A stretch of 25,579 nucleotides of DNA from Syntrophaceae bacterium UBA2192 (GTDB taxonomy: Bacteria; Desulfobacterota; Syntrophia; Syntrophales; UBA2192), in NCBI GenBank assembly GCA_002327315.1, contig DCVI01000083.1:1-25579 (forward strand), given 5' to 3'. Position numbers and translations under genes: made by a program. Numbering within the stretch: the stretch's first letter is position 1; each line of letters starts with the position of its first letter. The notes under the pieces were generated by a model, which saw only the letters and a list, made by a program, of their open reading frames with translations, searched no databases and was not told where the DNA came from. Positions 7,678 through 15,146 of this stretch are shown piece after piece.

Positions 7678-8481
7678 ATGGAGAATAACAAGCTGCTTGT
7701 GATCAACAACATCAGCGTCATCTATTCCGACGTGATCCAGGTCCTCAAGGGGGTCTCGCTCTCCGTTGAACCGGGACAGGTCGTCTCGCTGCTCGGGAGC
7801 AACGGTGCCGGCAAGACGACGACCCTGAAGGCCATATCGGGGCTTCTCAAGCCGGAAAACGGCGAGGTCACCGAAGGGAGCGTCCTGTTCGACGGCAAAC
7901 CGATCCACAACCATTCGCCCGAAACGATCACGAGGGCCGGGATCATCCAGGTTCTCGAAGGCCGTCAGCCCTTCAAGTACCTCACCATCGAGGAGAACCT
8001 CCGGGTGGGGACGGCAACGCGGTGGGGAAAGCCCTACAGGCAGGATCTGGATAAAGTCTATCACTACTTTCCGGCCCTCACGAAACGACGCAAGACACTC
8101 GCGGGGTACTGCAGCGGCGGTGAGATGCAGATGCTCGTCATCGGTCGGGCCCTCATGGCACACCCGAAGCTTCTGCTTCTCGATGAGCCGTCGCTGGGGC
8201 TTGCGCCTCTCATCGTCCGGGAGATCTTCCAGATCATTGAGCGGATCAACCGGGAGGACGGCACGACGATCGTCCTCGTGGAGCAGAACGCCAATATGGC
8301 CCTGCAGATCGCTACGTACGGGTACGTCATGGAGAACGGGAAGATCGTCATGGAGGGCCGCGCCGAGGAATTGCGTGAGAATCCTGATGTCAAGGAGTTC
8401 TACCTGGGCATGGGCGCCGCGGGGACGGCAAAGTCGTACAGAGATGTGAAGGCGTATAAGCGCCGGAAGCGATGGCTCTAA
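7678..8481 (+). CDS. livF: LIV-type ABC transporter ATP-binding protein LivF
   Basis: Second ATPase of the importer, 267 aa. Walker A GSNGAGKTT is at 40-48, the signature CSGGEMQM starts at 145, and Walker B LLLLDEPSLGL is at 165-175. VEQNA supplies the switch region, with Gln in place of His as is common in LivF. The C-terminal 25 residues are basic and extend slightly beyond the usual LivF end. The ATG at 7678 has only a weak ribosome site (GGTTGAG). It is separated from livM by 96 bp that include the heptamer repeat, so expression may be lower than for the upstream genes or come partly from a local start. Confidence 0.95.
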   Translation: MENNKLLVINNISVIYSDVIQVLKGVSLSVEPGQVVSLLGSNGAGKTTTLKAISGLLKPENGEVTEGSVLFDGKPIHNHSPETITRAGIIQVLEGRQPFKYLTIEENLRVGTATRWGKPYRQDLDKVYHYFPALTKRRKTLAGYCSGGEMQMLVIGRALMAHPKLLLLDEPSLGLAPLIVREIFQIIERINREDGTTIVLVEQNANMALQIATYGYVMENGKIVMEGRAEELRENPDVKEFYLGMGAAGTAKSYRDVKAYKRRKRWL

Positions 8482-8485
8482 AGGC

Positions 8486-8520
8486 AGTGACCAGTGGCTA
8501 GTGACCAGTGACCAGTGAAA
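8486..8520 (+). repeat. Heptamer tandem repeat, copy 2
   Basis: Five units beginning AGTG: AGTGACC, AGTGGCT, AGTGACC, AGTGACC, AGTGAAA. They begin 4 bp after the livF stop. The array is in the same orientation as the one at 7580-7614 and matches it at 30 of 35 positions by eye. Such AGTGACC arrays are simple intergenic repeats; no function is known to me. Confidence 0.85.
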
Positions 8521-8558
8521 GCATAGGCAGAAGAAGCGGAGCAGGGAGGTCTGGACGA

Positions 8559-9827
8559 ATGGTGAAGAAAAAAAGCTCGCCGTATTTCGACAAGAAGGAA
8601 ACGAGAACAATCGAGGAGCGCCGGGAGGACCAGGCGGGGGAACTGGCTGCGATGATGCGGCTGGCCGTGAAGAAATCGCCGTTGGTCAGGGGGCAGATCG
8701 AGTCACTGGGGATGAAACCGTCGAAGAGAAACGCCTATGAAATTCTGAAACGGCTTCCCGTCATCTCGCGGGAAAAGCTCGTCCAGATGGAGATCGACGA
8801 CCCGCCCTATGCCGGGCTGGGAAACCCCGATGCCGATATCGACCGGATCTTCACCTCGCCGGGGCCTGTCTATGAGCCCCACCTCTGCGAATCGGACCCG
8901 ATCTGGGCCAGAGCCTATCGTGCGGCAGGGTTCGGTCCGGGCGACGTGGTCCTCAATGCATTCTCCTACCACCTCGTGGCGGCAGGGCTCACATTCCACA
9001 GCGGGCTCAGGCGCATCGGGGCCACCGTCGTCCCGTCGGGTGCATCGGGCACGGCCATCCAGGTGCAGCTCCTCCGCGACCTCGGGGTGACGGGGTATAC
9101 CGGGACGCCCAGCTTTCTCAAGGCGATCATTGAGAAGGCTCAAGAGACGGGTCACGACTTCAAGAGTGATTTCCTTGTCCGGAGGGCTTCCTTTGCGGCC
9201 GAGCCCCTTCATCCGGTCCTGAGAGAGGAGTTCGAGAAACAGTACGGGATCGACACCTACCAGATGTACGGGGCGACCGAGGTGGGCGACGTGGCCTACG
9301 AGTGCCGTGAGAAAAACGGCTGGCACATCTGCGAGGAGGTTGTCGTCGAGATCCTCGATCGGGAGACGGGTCGCGACGTGCCGCCGGGGGAGCTGGGGGA
9401 GGTGGTCGTCACCAGGCCGAACGGCATCTTTTTTCTTTTCCGCTTCGCGACGGGCGATCTCTCCAGGCTGATCGCGGAACCCTGTCCCTGCGGGAGGACT
9501 TCTTTCCGGCTCGCCGGCGTTGCCGGAAGGGTAGGGGATGCCGTCAAGGTGAGGGGCATGTTCGTGGCGCCGAGCCAGTTGAAAAAAATCGGCGAACGCT
9601 TCCCCGAGTGGAAATTTCAGATCGTTGTGGGCCGGTGTGAGAACCGGGATGTCCTCACCGTCCGCATCGACGCGCCGGAAACGAAACGAGGCAAGGATGC
9701 ACTTGCTTCGTTCGAGAAATATTTTGCCGAGATCTGCACGGTCCGCATCGACCGCATCGAGGAGGTCCCGACGGGCAGCCTCGCTGAGGGCTATAAGCTT
9801 ATCGTAGACGAACGGAGCTGGAAATAG
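8559..9827 (+). CDS. PaaK-like aryl-CoA ligase (phenylacetate-CoA ligase family) with a divergent phosphate loop
   Basis: Member of the phenylacetate-CoA ligase family (COG1541), 422 aa from the ATG at 8559, near the family's usual 430. Family marks include YGATE (237-241), RFATGDLS (295-302), CPCGRT (309-314) and VKVRGMFVAPSQ (329-340). The canonical Ser/Gly/Thr-rich phosphate loop SGTTG is replaced by TSPGPVYEP at 99-107. The enzyme may therefore bind ATP in an altered way or form a subfamily. GGGAGG lies 9 nt before the ATG; an in-frame GTG at 8508 falls inside the heptamer repeat and was rejected. It is the last gene of the transporter operon and is probably under the Phe attenuator. An aryl acid such as phenylacetate is the likely substrate class, by family and context only. 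Confidence 0.88.
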   Translation: MVKKKSSPYFDKKETRTIEERREDQAGELAAMMRLAVKKSPLVRGQIESLGMKPSKRNAYEILKRLPVISREKLVQMEIDDPPYAGLGNPDADIDRIFTSPGPVYEPHLCESDPIWARAYRAAGFGPGDVVLNAFSYHLVAAGLTFHSGLRRIGATVVPSGASGTAIQVQLLRDLGVTGYTGTPSFLKAIIEKAQETGHDFKSDFLVRRASFAAEPLHPVLREEFEKQYGIDTYQMYGATEVGDVAYECREKNGWHICEEVVVEILDRETGRDVPPGELGEVVVTRPNGIFFLFRFATGDLSRLIAEPCPCGRTSFRLAGVAGRVGDAVKVRGMFVAPSQLKKIGERFPEWKFQIVVGRCENRDVLTVRIDAPETKRGKDALASFEKYFAEICTVRIDRIEEVPTGSLAEGYKLIVDERSWK

Positions 9828-9845
9828 AGGCAGGGGATCATTCAC

Positions 9846-9879
9846 CCTCACCCCGACCCTCTCCCCTCAAGGGAGAGGG
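9846..9879. repeat. Intergenic palindromic element
   Basis: CCCTCTCCC (9857-9865), loop CTCAA and GGGAGAGGG (9871-9879) form a perfect 9-bp hairpin preceded by CCTCACCCCGA. Elements of this form (CCCTCACCC, then CCCTCTCCC and its complement) are dispersed in many proteobacterial genomes. No T run follows on either strand, so it is not a clear intrinsic terminator. It lies between the convergent ligase and peroxiredoxin genes. Confidence 0.7.
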
Positions 9880-9892
9880 AGACTGGAAGGGG

Positions 9893-9911
9893 AGGCTTCC
9901 TTCGGAAGCCT
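9893..9911. other. Perfect hairpin over the peroxiredoxin stop codon
   Basis: AGGCTTCC, loop TTC and GGAAGCCT form an 8-bp stem that includes part of the peroxiredoxin stop codon. It lacks a clean T run on both strands. It may act as a weak bidirectional terminator or mRNA end-stabiliser for the convergent genes. Confidence 0.45.
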
Positions 9912-10371
9912 ACTTCTTTACAGCCGCCAGGACTTCCCGGATATCGGGCAATTCACCGATCGGGTAGACCTTGATCCAGGCAACCTTGCCTTTTTCGTCG
10001 ATGAGGATGTTCGCGCGCTCCGAGAACCCCTCCTTGCGAAACAGGCCGAGGGAAGATGCGACCCCCCCGTGGGGCCAGAAGTCGGCCAGTAGCTGCGTTT
10101 TGCCGATCTTCAGCGATTTCGCCCAGGCCGCCTTGCAGGGGACGCTATCGACGCTCAGGCCCACGGCAACGGTGCCCGCCTTTTCAAAACCCTTCAGGTT
10201 CTTCTCGAGGGCCTGCATCTGTTTTGCACAGATCGACGTCCACGCCAGGGGGTGGAAGGACAGAAGGACTTTCTTCCCCTTGAAGGCGGAAAGCTTGAAT
10301 GCCTGTCCGTTCTGATCCTTGAGCGTGAAGTCCTTGACTCTTGTTCCGACCGATAGAGATTTTTCCGCCAT
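9910..10371 (-). CDS. Peroxiredoxin, AhpC/TSA family (AhpE/BCP-like)
   Basis: Thiol peroxidase reducing H2O2 or organic peroxides in the cytoplasm. 153 aa, the size of BCP/AhpE-type enzymes. The active-site motif PxxxTxxC reads PLAWTSIC at 41-48, with the peroxidatic Cys at 48. A second Cys at 79 (SVPCKAAW) could resolve it. I chose the ATG at 10371 because AAGGAGGATCCC precedes it directly; a start 27 bp upstream would overlap the preceding gene and has no such site. It lies 13 bp after the ferritin-like gene, so the two form one oxidative-stress operon. Confidence 0.93.
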   Translation of the reverse strand: MAEKSLSVGTRVKDFTLKDQNGQAFKLSAFKGKKVLLSFHPLAWTSICAKQMQALEKNLKGFEKAGTVAVGLSVDSVPCKAAWAKSLKIGKTQLLADFWPHGGVASSLGLFRKEGFSERANILIDEKGKVAWIKVYPIGELPDIREVLAAVKK

Positions 10372-10384
10372 GGGATCCTCCTTC

Positions 10385-10909
10385 TTATGCCCCGTCAACT
10401 CCGTGATGCTCCTTTTTCCTGAACCATCCTGCGGGGTCTGTGAAATAGTCCTCCGTGTCTTTCAACGAGAGATAATGCTGCCGCTCCATTTTCGAGAGGA
10501 TCTCGAAGAATGCCTTCTCCTTGGGATCCGATGATGCGTCGCGGAGCTGGGCATAGAATTTCTCGCCCTTTGCTTCGAAGTCCAGGGCCGTCCGGACGGC
10601 CTTCAGGTCGTCGTCGTTCCCGGGGGCGGACGCTTCCGCCTTCAGAAGGAAGTCCTTCAGGATGTCCTTTACGGCAGTCCCCTTGACTTTCACGGGAAGC
10701 GAATCGGGCCACTTCTTCTCCGATTGCCAGCGGGCGTGAATCTCCTTGAGCCGTTCATAATGTTCGAGCTCGTCATCGGCAATCTGCTTGAACATGGATT
10801 TGCCGAGTTTGTTCCGGCAACGCTCGGCGCTCTTGAGGTAGAACTCCCGCTCTCTCTGCTCGTTTGTCAGGGCCACCTCGAGGGCATTCAGGCGCTCTTC
10901 CTTTTTCAT
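10385..10909 (-). CDS. Ferritin-like diiron protein (rubrerythrin-like, no rubredoxin domain)
   Basis: 174 aa four-helix protein with the duplicated diiron pattern of rubrerythrins. A Glu in NEQREREFY (17-22) and ELEH (47-50) form the first half; Glu in DFEAKGEKFY (112/116) and ERQH (142-145) form the second. The C-terminal CxxC rubredoxin domain is absent, so electrons must come from another carrier. It probably reduces peroxide or handles iron under oxidative stress. AAAGGAG precedes the ATG at 10909. It is first in the operon with the peroxiredoxin. Confidence 0.88.
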   Translation of the reverse strand: MKKEERLNALEVALTNEQREREFYLKSAERCRNKLGKSMFKQIADDELEHYERLKEIHARWQSEKKWPDSLPVKVKGTAVKDILKDFLLKAEASAPGNDDDLKAVRTALDFEAKGEKFYAQLRDASSDPKEKAFFEILSKMERQHYLSLKDTEDYFTDPAGWFRKKEHHGVDGA

Positions 10910-10944
10910 CGGGTCACTCCTTTTTGAGGTTTGAAGGGATCGTC

Positions 10945-10996
10945 TGACCGGATGGTCAACAACAATAATTATATCAGATCGGAGTGGCGTCGGAAA
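10945..10996 (-). promoter_or_regulatory. Predicted promoter and operator-like dyad of the ferritin-like/peroxiredoxin operon
   Basis: On the minus strand a perfect TATAAT (10973-10968) lies 17 bp after TTTCCG (10996-10991, weak -35). The expected start is near 10961. A perfect dyad TGACC-GGAT-GGTCA (10945-10958) lies just downstream of that point, where a bound repressor would block transcription. The regulator is not known. Confidence 0.5.
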
Positions 10997-11036
10997 CGGA
11001 TATTTTTCATTTCCGGAGAAGTTTCGAGCAAGGGAT

Positions 11037-11132
11037 ATGGCCCGTCGCGCCGGCATCCCGGCCGGGCTTGAAATAGCCGGGTGCCTGTGCGACAATGACG
11101 CGGCTGAAGACAAAGTGAAGGTCAGCCCATGA
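11037..11132 (+). CDS. Possible 31-aa upstream ORF coupled to the M28 peptidase
   Basis: ATG at 11037 with AAGGG only 2 nt ahead, so initiation would be poor. Its TGA (11130-11132) overlaps the peptidase ATG as ATGA. The peptide starts MARRAGIPAGLEIAG and resembles nothing I recognise. It could couple translation to the peptidase or be chance. The same DNA holds a hairpin (11052-11062 with 11076-11085). Confidence 0.25.
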   Translation: MARRAGIPAGLEIAGCLCDNDAAEDKVKVSP

Positions 11133-12127
11133 GAAGAAAGATGCTCTACGCCTTGATCATCGTTGTGCTCGGTGTGGCCGCGGCGCTTGCTTACCCCGTC
11201 GTGAAGATCAAGATGTCCGCCTCGGTCATCCACCCGGAGCCGCGCTTCATCCCCGCCTCGAGTGAACAGGCGCTTTACGGCCACGTGCATGCCCTGAGCG
11301 TTGTGATCGGGTCGAGAAGCCTTCGGGAAGTTGAAAAGATCCGTCAGGCCGAGCAATACATCCGGACGTTTTTAGAAAAGCAGGAAATCCCGTTCGAGCT
11401 TCAGGGATACGATTACGAGGGAAATCGGTACAACAACATCGTCGTCACCCTCGAGGGAGGCACGCGGAGGGAAGAGACGATCGTTATCGGGGCCCATTAT
11501 GACACCACCTTCGGCACACCCGGCGCCGACGACAACGCCAGTGCCGTGGCCGTGCTGCTCGAGCTGTGCCGCGCCCTGAAGGATTACAGGCCCGAAAGGA
11601 CCCTGAGGCTGATCTTCTTCGTTCTCGAGGAACCGCCCGCATTCATGACCCCCGCCATGGGCAGTTACGTCTATGCCATGAAGGCCCGGGATCGGGGCGA
11701 AAATATCGTCGGGATGATCGGTCTCGAGATGGTGGGGTACTTCAATGAGGCCGCAGGCAGCCAGGCCTTTCCTGTGCCCGGCCTGCACTGGCTGTTCCCC
11801 GACCGGGGGAATTTCATCGGGGTAGTCGGCAACGTGCCCTCCCGGGAGCTGACGCTTGCCGTGGCCGAGTCCATGAAAGCCGGCTCCGAGCTTCCCGTCG
11901 AGCATCTCGTGGCGCTGCCCTTCATCCCCGGCATCGGCCTGTCCGATCACGGATCCTTCTGGAAGATGGGCTTTCGGGCCGTCATGGTGACCGACACGGC
12001 CTTCTATCGCAATCCCAATTATCACGGGGAAAAAGACACGATCGAGACGCTGCGGTTCGACAAGATGTCACAGCTTGTGCGCGGAATGGTTCACGCCGTG
12101 GAGTACCTGACGAAGGGTAAAGGCTGA
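11129..12127 (+). CDS. Membrane-anchored M28-family zinc aminopeptidase
   Basis: 332 aa metallopeptidase of the M28 family, which usually removes N-terminal residues from peptides using two zinc ions. A hydrophobic segment at about 6-24 is an uncleaved anchor or signal, so the enzyme should face the periplasm. Expected metal and catalytic residues are His123 and Asp125 in GAHYDT, Asp134 in GADDN, Glu167/Glu168 in LEEPP, Glu200 in LEMVGY and His299 in YHGEKD. All are present. The ribosome site (GAAGG) is modest. It stands alone, convergent with recJ 14 bp downstream. The peptide substrate is unknown. Confidence 0.9.
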   Translation: MRRKMLYALIIVVLGVAAALAYPVVKIKMSASVIHPEPRFIPASSEQALYGHVHALSVVIGSRSLREVEKIRQAEQYIRTFLEKQEIPFELQGYDYEGNRYNNIVVTLEGGTRREETIVIGAHYDTTFGTPGADDNASAVAVLLELCRALKDYRPERTLRLIFFVLEEPPAFMTPAMGSYVYAMKARDRGENIVGMIGLEMVGYFNEAAGSQAFPVPGLHWLFPDRGNFIGVVGNVPSRELTLAVAESMKAGSELPVEHLVALPFIPGIGLSDHGSFWKMGFRAVMVTDTAFYRNPNYHGEKDTIETLRFDKMSQLVRGMVHAVEYLTKGKG

Positions 12128-12141
12128 AGGCGGGGATCGCT

Positions 12142-13875
12142 CTATCGGTCCGGCGTCGAGGCGGCGGCGATGTCGCGGACCTTCAGCTGTATGTTCGAGG
12201 AGCCGTTCCAGTAGTTGATCTGCGGGGTGAAGGCGATGTCCAGCCGGACTCCCTCGATATCCTGGGCATAATCCCCTTTGTTGAACCAGATGGAGTTGCA
12301 GGAAACGCCGTCGCCGTAGACACGCATCTTGAGATGCCTGTTACCCACGACCGTGGGGTATGAGACCTGGACGTTGCGGGCGCAGATAATCGGTTCCGGG
12401 TTCCGGGTTCCGAATGGGGCCAGGCGGTCGAACTGGGCGACCAGTTCGTGGGTGATCTGGTTCAGGCTGCACTGCGCGTCGATGTGTGTTTCCGGGAGCA
12501 ATTCCTGCACGACGAGTCCTTCCTTGACGAGATCCCCGAGCACCTCGCTCAGCCTCTCGATGTCGCCCTCCTTGACGGAGATGCCCGCCGCGTAACGATG
12601 ACCCCCGTAGGAAATGAGCAGGGGATCGCAGATCTTGAGCCCTTCGTACAGATTGAATTCGGCGATGCTTCTTCCCGATCCCTTGCCGATGCCGTCCTTG
12701 AGGCTGATAAGGATCGTGGGTCGGTAGAAACGATCCACGACCCGGGAGGCCACGATCCCGATCACGCCGGGGTGCCATTCCGGCGAGGCGAGGACGATGG
12801 CGCCCTTGTCCTTCGCATCGCCCGTGGAGAGGATCCTGGCGATGATCTCGTCGAAAATGGTCTTTTCGAGGCGTTGGCGTTCCCGGTTGCACGTCTCCAG
12901 GCGCGCTGCGAGGCGCTGTGCTTCGGCGGGGTCTTCCGTCAGCAGGAGCCGGACGGCGTCATCGGGCGTTCCGACGCGTCCTGCCGCATTGATCCGGGGG
13001 ATGAGTGCGAAGGAGGCCACCCCGGAGTCGATGGCCGTGTTGCCCAGGCCTGCCGTGTCCCTCAGGGCCTTCAGGCCCACGCGGCGGTCTTCATTGATGA
13101 GTTCGAGGCCGATCCGGGAAAAAATGCGGTTTTCATCCACCAGGGGCGACAGGTCGCCGATCGTGCCCAGGGCCACGAGGTCCAGATAATCCCTCAGGTT
13201 GGGGTAGGGACGGCTGGACCAGAAACCGATATTGCGCAGGCCCCCGCGCAACGCAATGAGGAAATTGAAGACAATCCCGACACCGGCGAGTTGTTTGAAG
13301 GGGAACGGGCAGTCGCTGCGGTTGGGATTGATGACGGCCGCCGCCCGGGGGATTGCAGGCGGGACCTCGTGATGATCGAGAACGATCGTGTCGATGCCGA
13401 GGGAGCGGGCGTAATCGATCTCCTCCCGGTCCGATACCCCGCAGTCAACGGTGATAATCAGGCCGACGTTCTGCGCTTTCAGCCGGTCGATGGCCGAACG
13501 GTTGAGGCTGTAGCCTTCACTCACCCGGTCGGGGATGTAGTAGATGACGCTGTCGTGAATCCCATGCAGAAAGCGGTAGAGGCATGCCAGCGAGGTGATG
13601 CCGTCGGCATCGTAATCGCCGTAGATGGCAACTTTTTCCCCGCCCTGGATGGCCCGGATAAGCCGCTCCACGCCCTTATTCATGTCTTTCATGAGAAACG
13701 GACTGTGCAGGTCGTGAAGCGAGGAGTTCAGATAGAGGTTGGCCGCCTCGAGATCGTTGATCTGCCGGTTGATGAGGATCTGGGCAATGATCGGGCTGAG
13801 CTTGAATTCCCTTACGAAAAGAGACTGGAGATCCTCTTTCGTTTCAGACAGTTTCCATCTTGTGATCGGCAGCAT
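12142..13875 (-). CDS. recJ: Single-stranded-DNA-specific exonuclease RecJ
   Basis: 5'-3' single-strand exonuclease of the DHH family, used in RecFOR recombination and in mismatch and base excision repair. Counting from an upstream GTG at 13893 (583 aa), GDYDADGITS is at 92-101, a further metal Asp in TVDCGVSD near 150, and the DHH motif LDHHEVPP at 172-179. The DHHA1 part carries NAAGRVGTPDDA and SYGGHRYAAGIS, and an OB-fold domain follows at the C-terminus. I prefer the ATG at 13875 (577 aa), preceded by GGAAGA; it places the usual early Trp at residue 7. The GTG at 13893 remains possible. Confidence 0.95.
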   Translation of the reverse strand: MLPITRWKLSETKEDLQSLFVREFKLSPIIAQILINRQINDLEAANLYLNSSLHDLHSPFLMKDMNKGVERLIRAIQGGEKVAIYGDYDADGITSLACLYRFLHGIHDSVIYYIPDRVSEGYSLNRSAIDRLKAQNVGLIITVDCGVSDREEIDYARSLGIDTIVLDHHEVPPAIPRAAAVINPNRSDCPFPFKQLAGVGIVFNFLIALRGGLRNIGFWSSRPYPNLRDYLDLVALGTIGDLSPLVDENRIFSRIGLELINEDRRVGLKALRDTAGLGNTAIDSGVASFALIPRINAAGRVGTPDDAVRLLLTEDPAEAQRLAARLETCNRERQRLEKTIFDEIIARILSTGDAKDKGAIVLASPEWHPGVIGIVASRVVDRFYRPTILISLKDGIGKGSGRSIAEFNLYEGLKICDPLLISYGGHRYAAGISVKEGDIERLSEVLGDLVKEGLVVQELLPETHIDAQCSLNQITHELVAQFDRLAPFGTRNPEPIICARNVQVSYPTVVGNRHLKMRVYGDGVSCNSIWFNKGDYAQDIEGVRLDIAFTPQINYWNGSSNIQLKVRDIAAASTPDR

Positions 13876-13946
13876 ATAGACATGTTCTTCCACGAAGCCT
13901 GTTCGCCGCCCTTCGTTGTTTTGTCAGGACGGTCGCGGCACCGGTT

Positions 13947-13974
13947 ATATTAACAGCGTCGGGGTTTGTGTCAA
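13947..13974 (-). promoter_or_regulatory. Predicted recJ promoter
   Basis: On the minus strand TTGACA (13974-13969) is followed after 16 bp by TAATAT (13952-13947). It is about 70 bp before the recJ start, with good -35 and partial -10 agreement. Confidence 0.5.
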
Positions 13975-14037
13975 GAGAAGAATTAATCTTCCTTGATCTT
14001 TGTCAATGCCGATGTTACTGATATTCCTGCTTTTCTG

Positions 14038-14301
14038 ATGAGAACAGCCATGATCGCATGCCGCAAGCGTTATTTCCGGTTGCCGGCCCGTCACATCGCC
14101 CATTTCCAGTTCCTCGTCGAGGGCTATGACGGGATCGCCACGGTGACCACCGTCGACTCGAAGGCCGCCGTCCTGATGCTCTGCATTCCCGACGGTCTCG
14201 AGGGGGAGGTCGACCGCGTCCTGGATGCCATCGCGCAGGAAGGATCGATCCCTTTCCGGGAAGACATCGAATGGAAGGAGGAGTCTGGGGAGGAGCCGTG
14301 A
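14038..14301 (+). CDS. DUF4911 family protein
   Basis: 87 aa from the ATG at 14038; an ATG at 14050 is also possible and neither has a clear ribosome site. The core RYFRLPARHIAHFQFLVEGYDG followed by ATVTTVD and a C-terminal EGEVDRVLDAI matches the DUF4911 family as I remember it, which is found mainly in deltaproteobacteria and has no known role. The fold looks alpha/beta, like a small regulatory domain that compares a positional or ligand signal. It is divergent from recJ and 71 bp before the phospholipase C-like gene. Confidence 0.8.
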   Translation: MRTAMIACRKRYFRLPARHIAHFQFLVEGYDGIATVTTVDSKAAVLMLCIPDGLEGEVDRVLDAIAQEGSIPFREDIEWKEESGEEP

Positions 14302-14372
14302 AGAAGGTTGCCTTGCCGCACGCTGTTCCAGGGAACACAAGGCCCCTCTGAAACGGTGGATCCTGCATCGAG

Positions 14373-15146
14373 ATGCTGCTCAACACGCACACATGGCTGC
14401 TGAAGGAATATGCGGGCGCCCGTCTGCGCCCGGATCGCCTCGATATCCTCATCTACAACGTGATGCCCGATATCCTCCCCATCCACCGGGACATCACGCC
14501 CGAAATGACGCACCGGATCGAGCGCCTCAGGACCGTACCGCCGGAACACGGGAAGGCGCGTTTCATCCAGTTTCACCTCCTCGTGGACGATCTGTCCCAC
14601 CACGGCCACATCACCCGGCGAGGCCACGACCGTTTCGAGAATGCCTCCGGCGGGTATGCCTACCGCAAGGGCGCAGCGCTTGCGCAGAACCTGATCGAGC
14701 TGCACGGCGGGAAGATCCCCGCGGAAGAAGCGCTGTACCGGTCGCACCTGCTCATCGAGATGGCCGTAGATCTGGTGGTCTACGGGCGATACCCCGAGAA
14801 CGTGGAGCTTTTTTCTCAGGCAGTGGAATGGACCCTCGAGAACCGCCTCGAGAGCCTTGTCGGCACGCTGGTCTGGTCTTACTCGCTTCCGGAAGCGCTT
14901 GTGCGGGAAGCCGTGGTGCAGGGCATGACCGCTTACCGCAACGATATCCTGCGCCGGTCGGTGAGCCTCGAGGGCCGAACCGAGCTGTTCCTCCACAAGT
15001 TCTACGGGGGAGTTGCCGGGGAGAAGGTGCGGAGCGGCATCCGGGATCTTCTGCTGAGGGGAATCGAAAGCGTTGCCGACATGGAAGAGTTCCTGTCGGC
15101 AACGCTGCAGGAGATTGCGAAAGCGGGGTTTGACGGCGACCTATAG
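14373..15146 (+). CDS. Zinc-dependent phospholipase C-like protein
   Basis: 257 aa, largely helical, no signal peptide. The ligand pattern is that of the zinc-dependent phospholipase C/P1 nuclease-like group: His6 (NTHTW), Asp33 and His38 (MPDILPIH), HxxxDxxxH with His68, Asp72 and His76, and HxxxExxxD with His125, Glu129 and Asp133. A bi- or trinuclear metal site is therefore likely. The absence of a signal argues against a secreted phospholipase, so the true substrate is open. The start codon has no good ribosome site. Its last two codons, CTA TAG, are shared with the convergent rpmB. Confidence 0.8.
   Translation: MLLNTHTWLLKEYAGARLRPDRLDILIYNVMPDILPIHRDITPEMTHRIERLRTVPPEHGKARFIQFHLLVDDLSHHGHITRRGHDRFENASGGYAYRKGAALAQNLIELHGGKIPAEEALYRSHLLIEMAVDLVVYGRYPENVELFSQAVEWTLENRLESLVGTLVWSYSLPEALVREAVVQGMTAYRNDILRRSVSLEGRTELFLHKFYGGVAGEKVRSGIRDLLLRGIESVADMEEFLSATLQEIAKAGFDGDL

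Noticed and set aside
7580..8520. CRISPR-like array
   Set aside because: The repeats are contiguous 7-mers without spacers; two short arrays flank a gene and no cas genes are present.
9857..9911. Strong intrinsic terminator between the PaaK-like gene and the peroxiredoxin
   Set aside because: Both hairpins lack a T run on either strand. They are recorded as a palindromic element and a hairpin instead.
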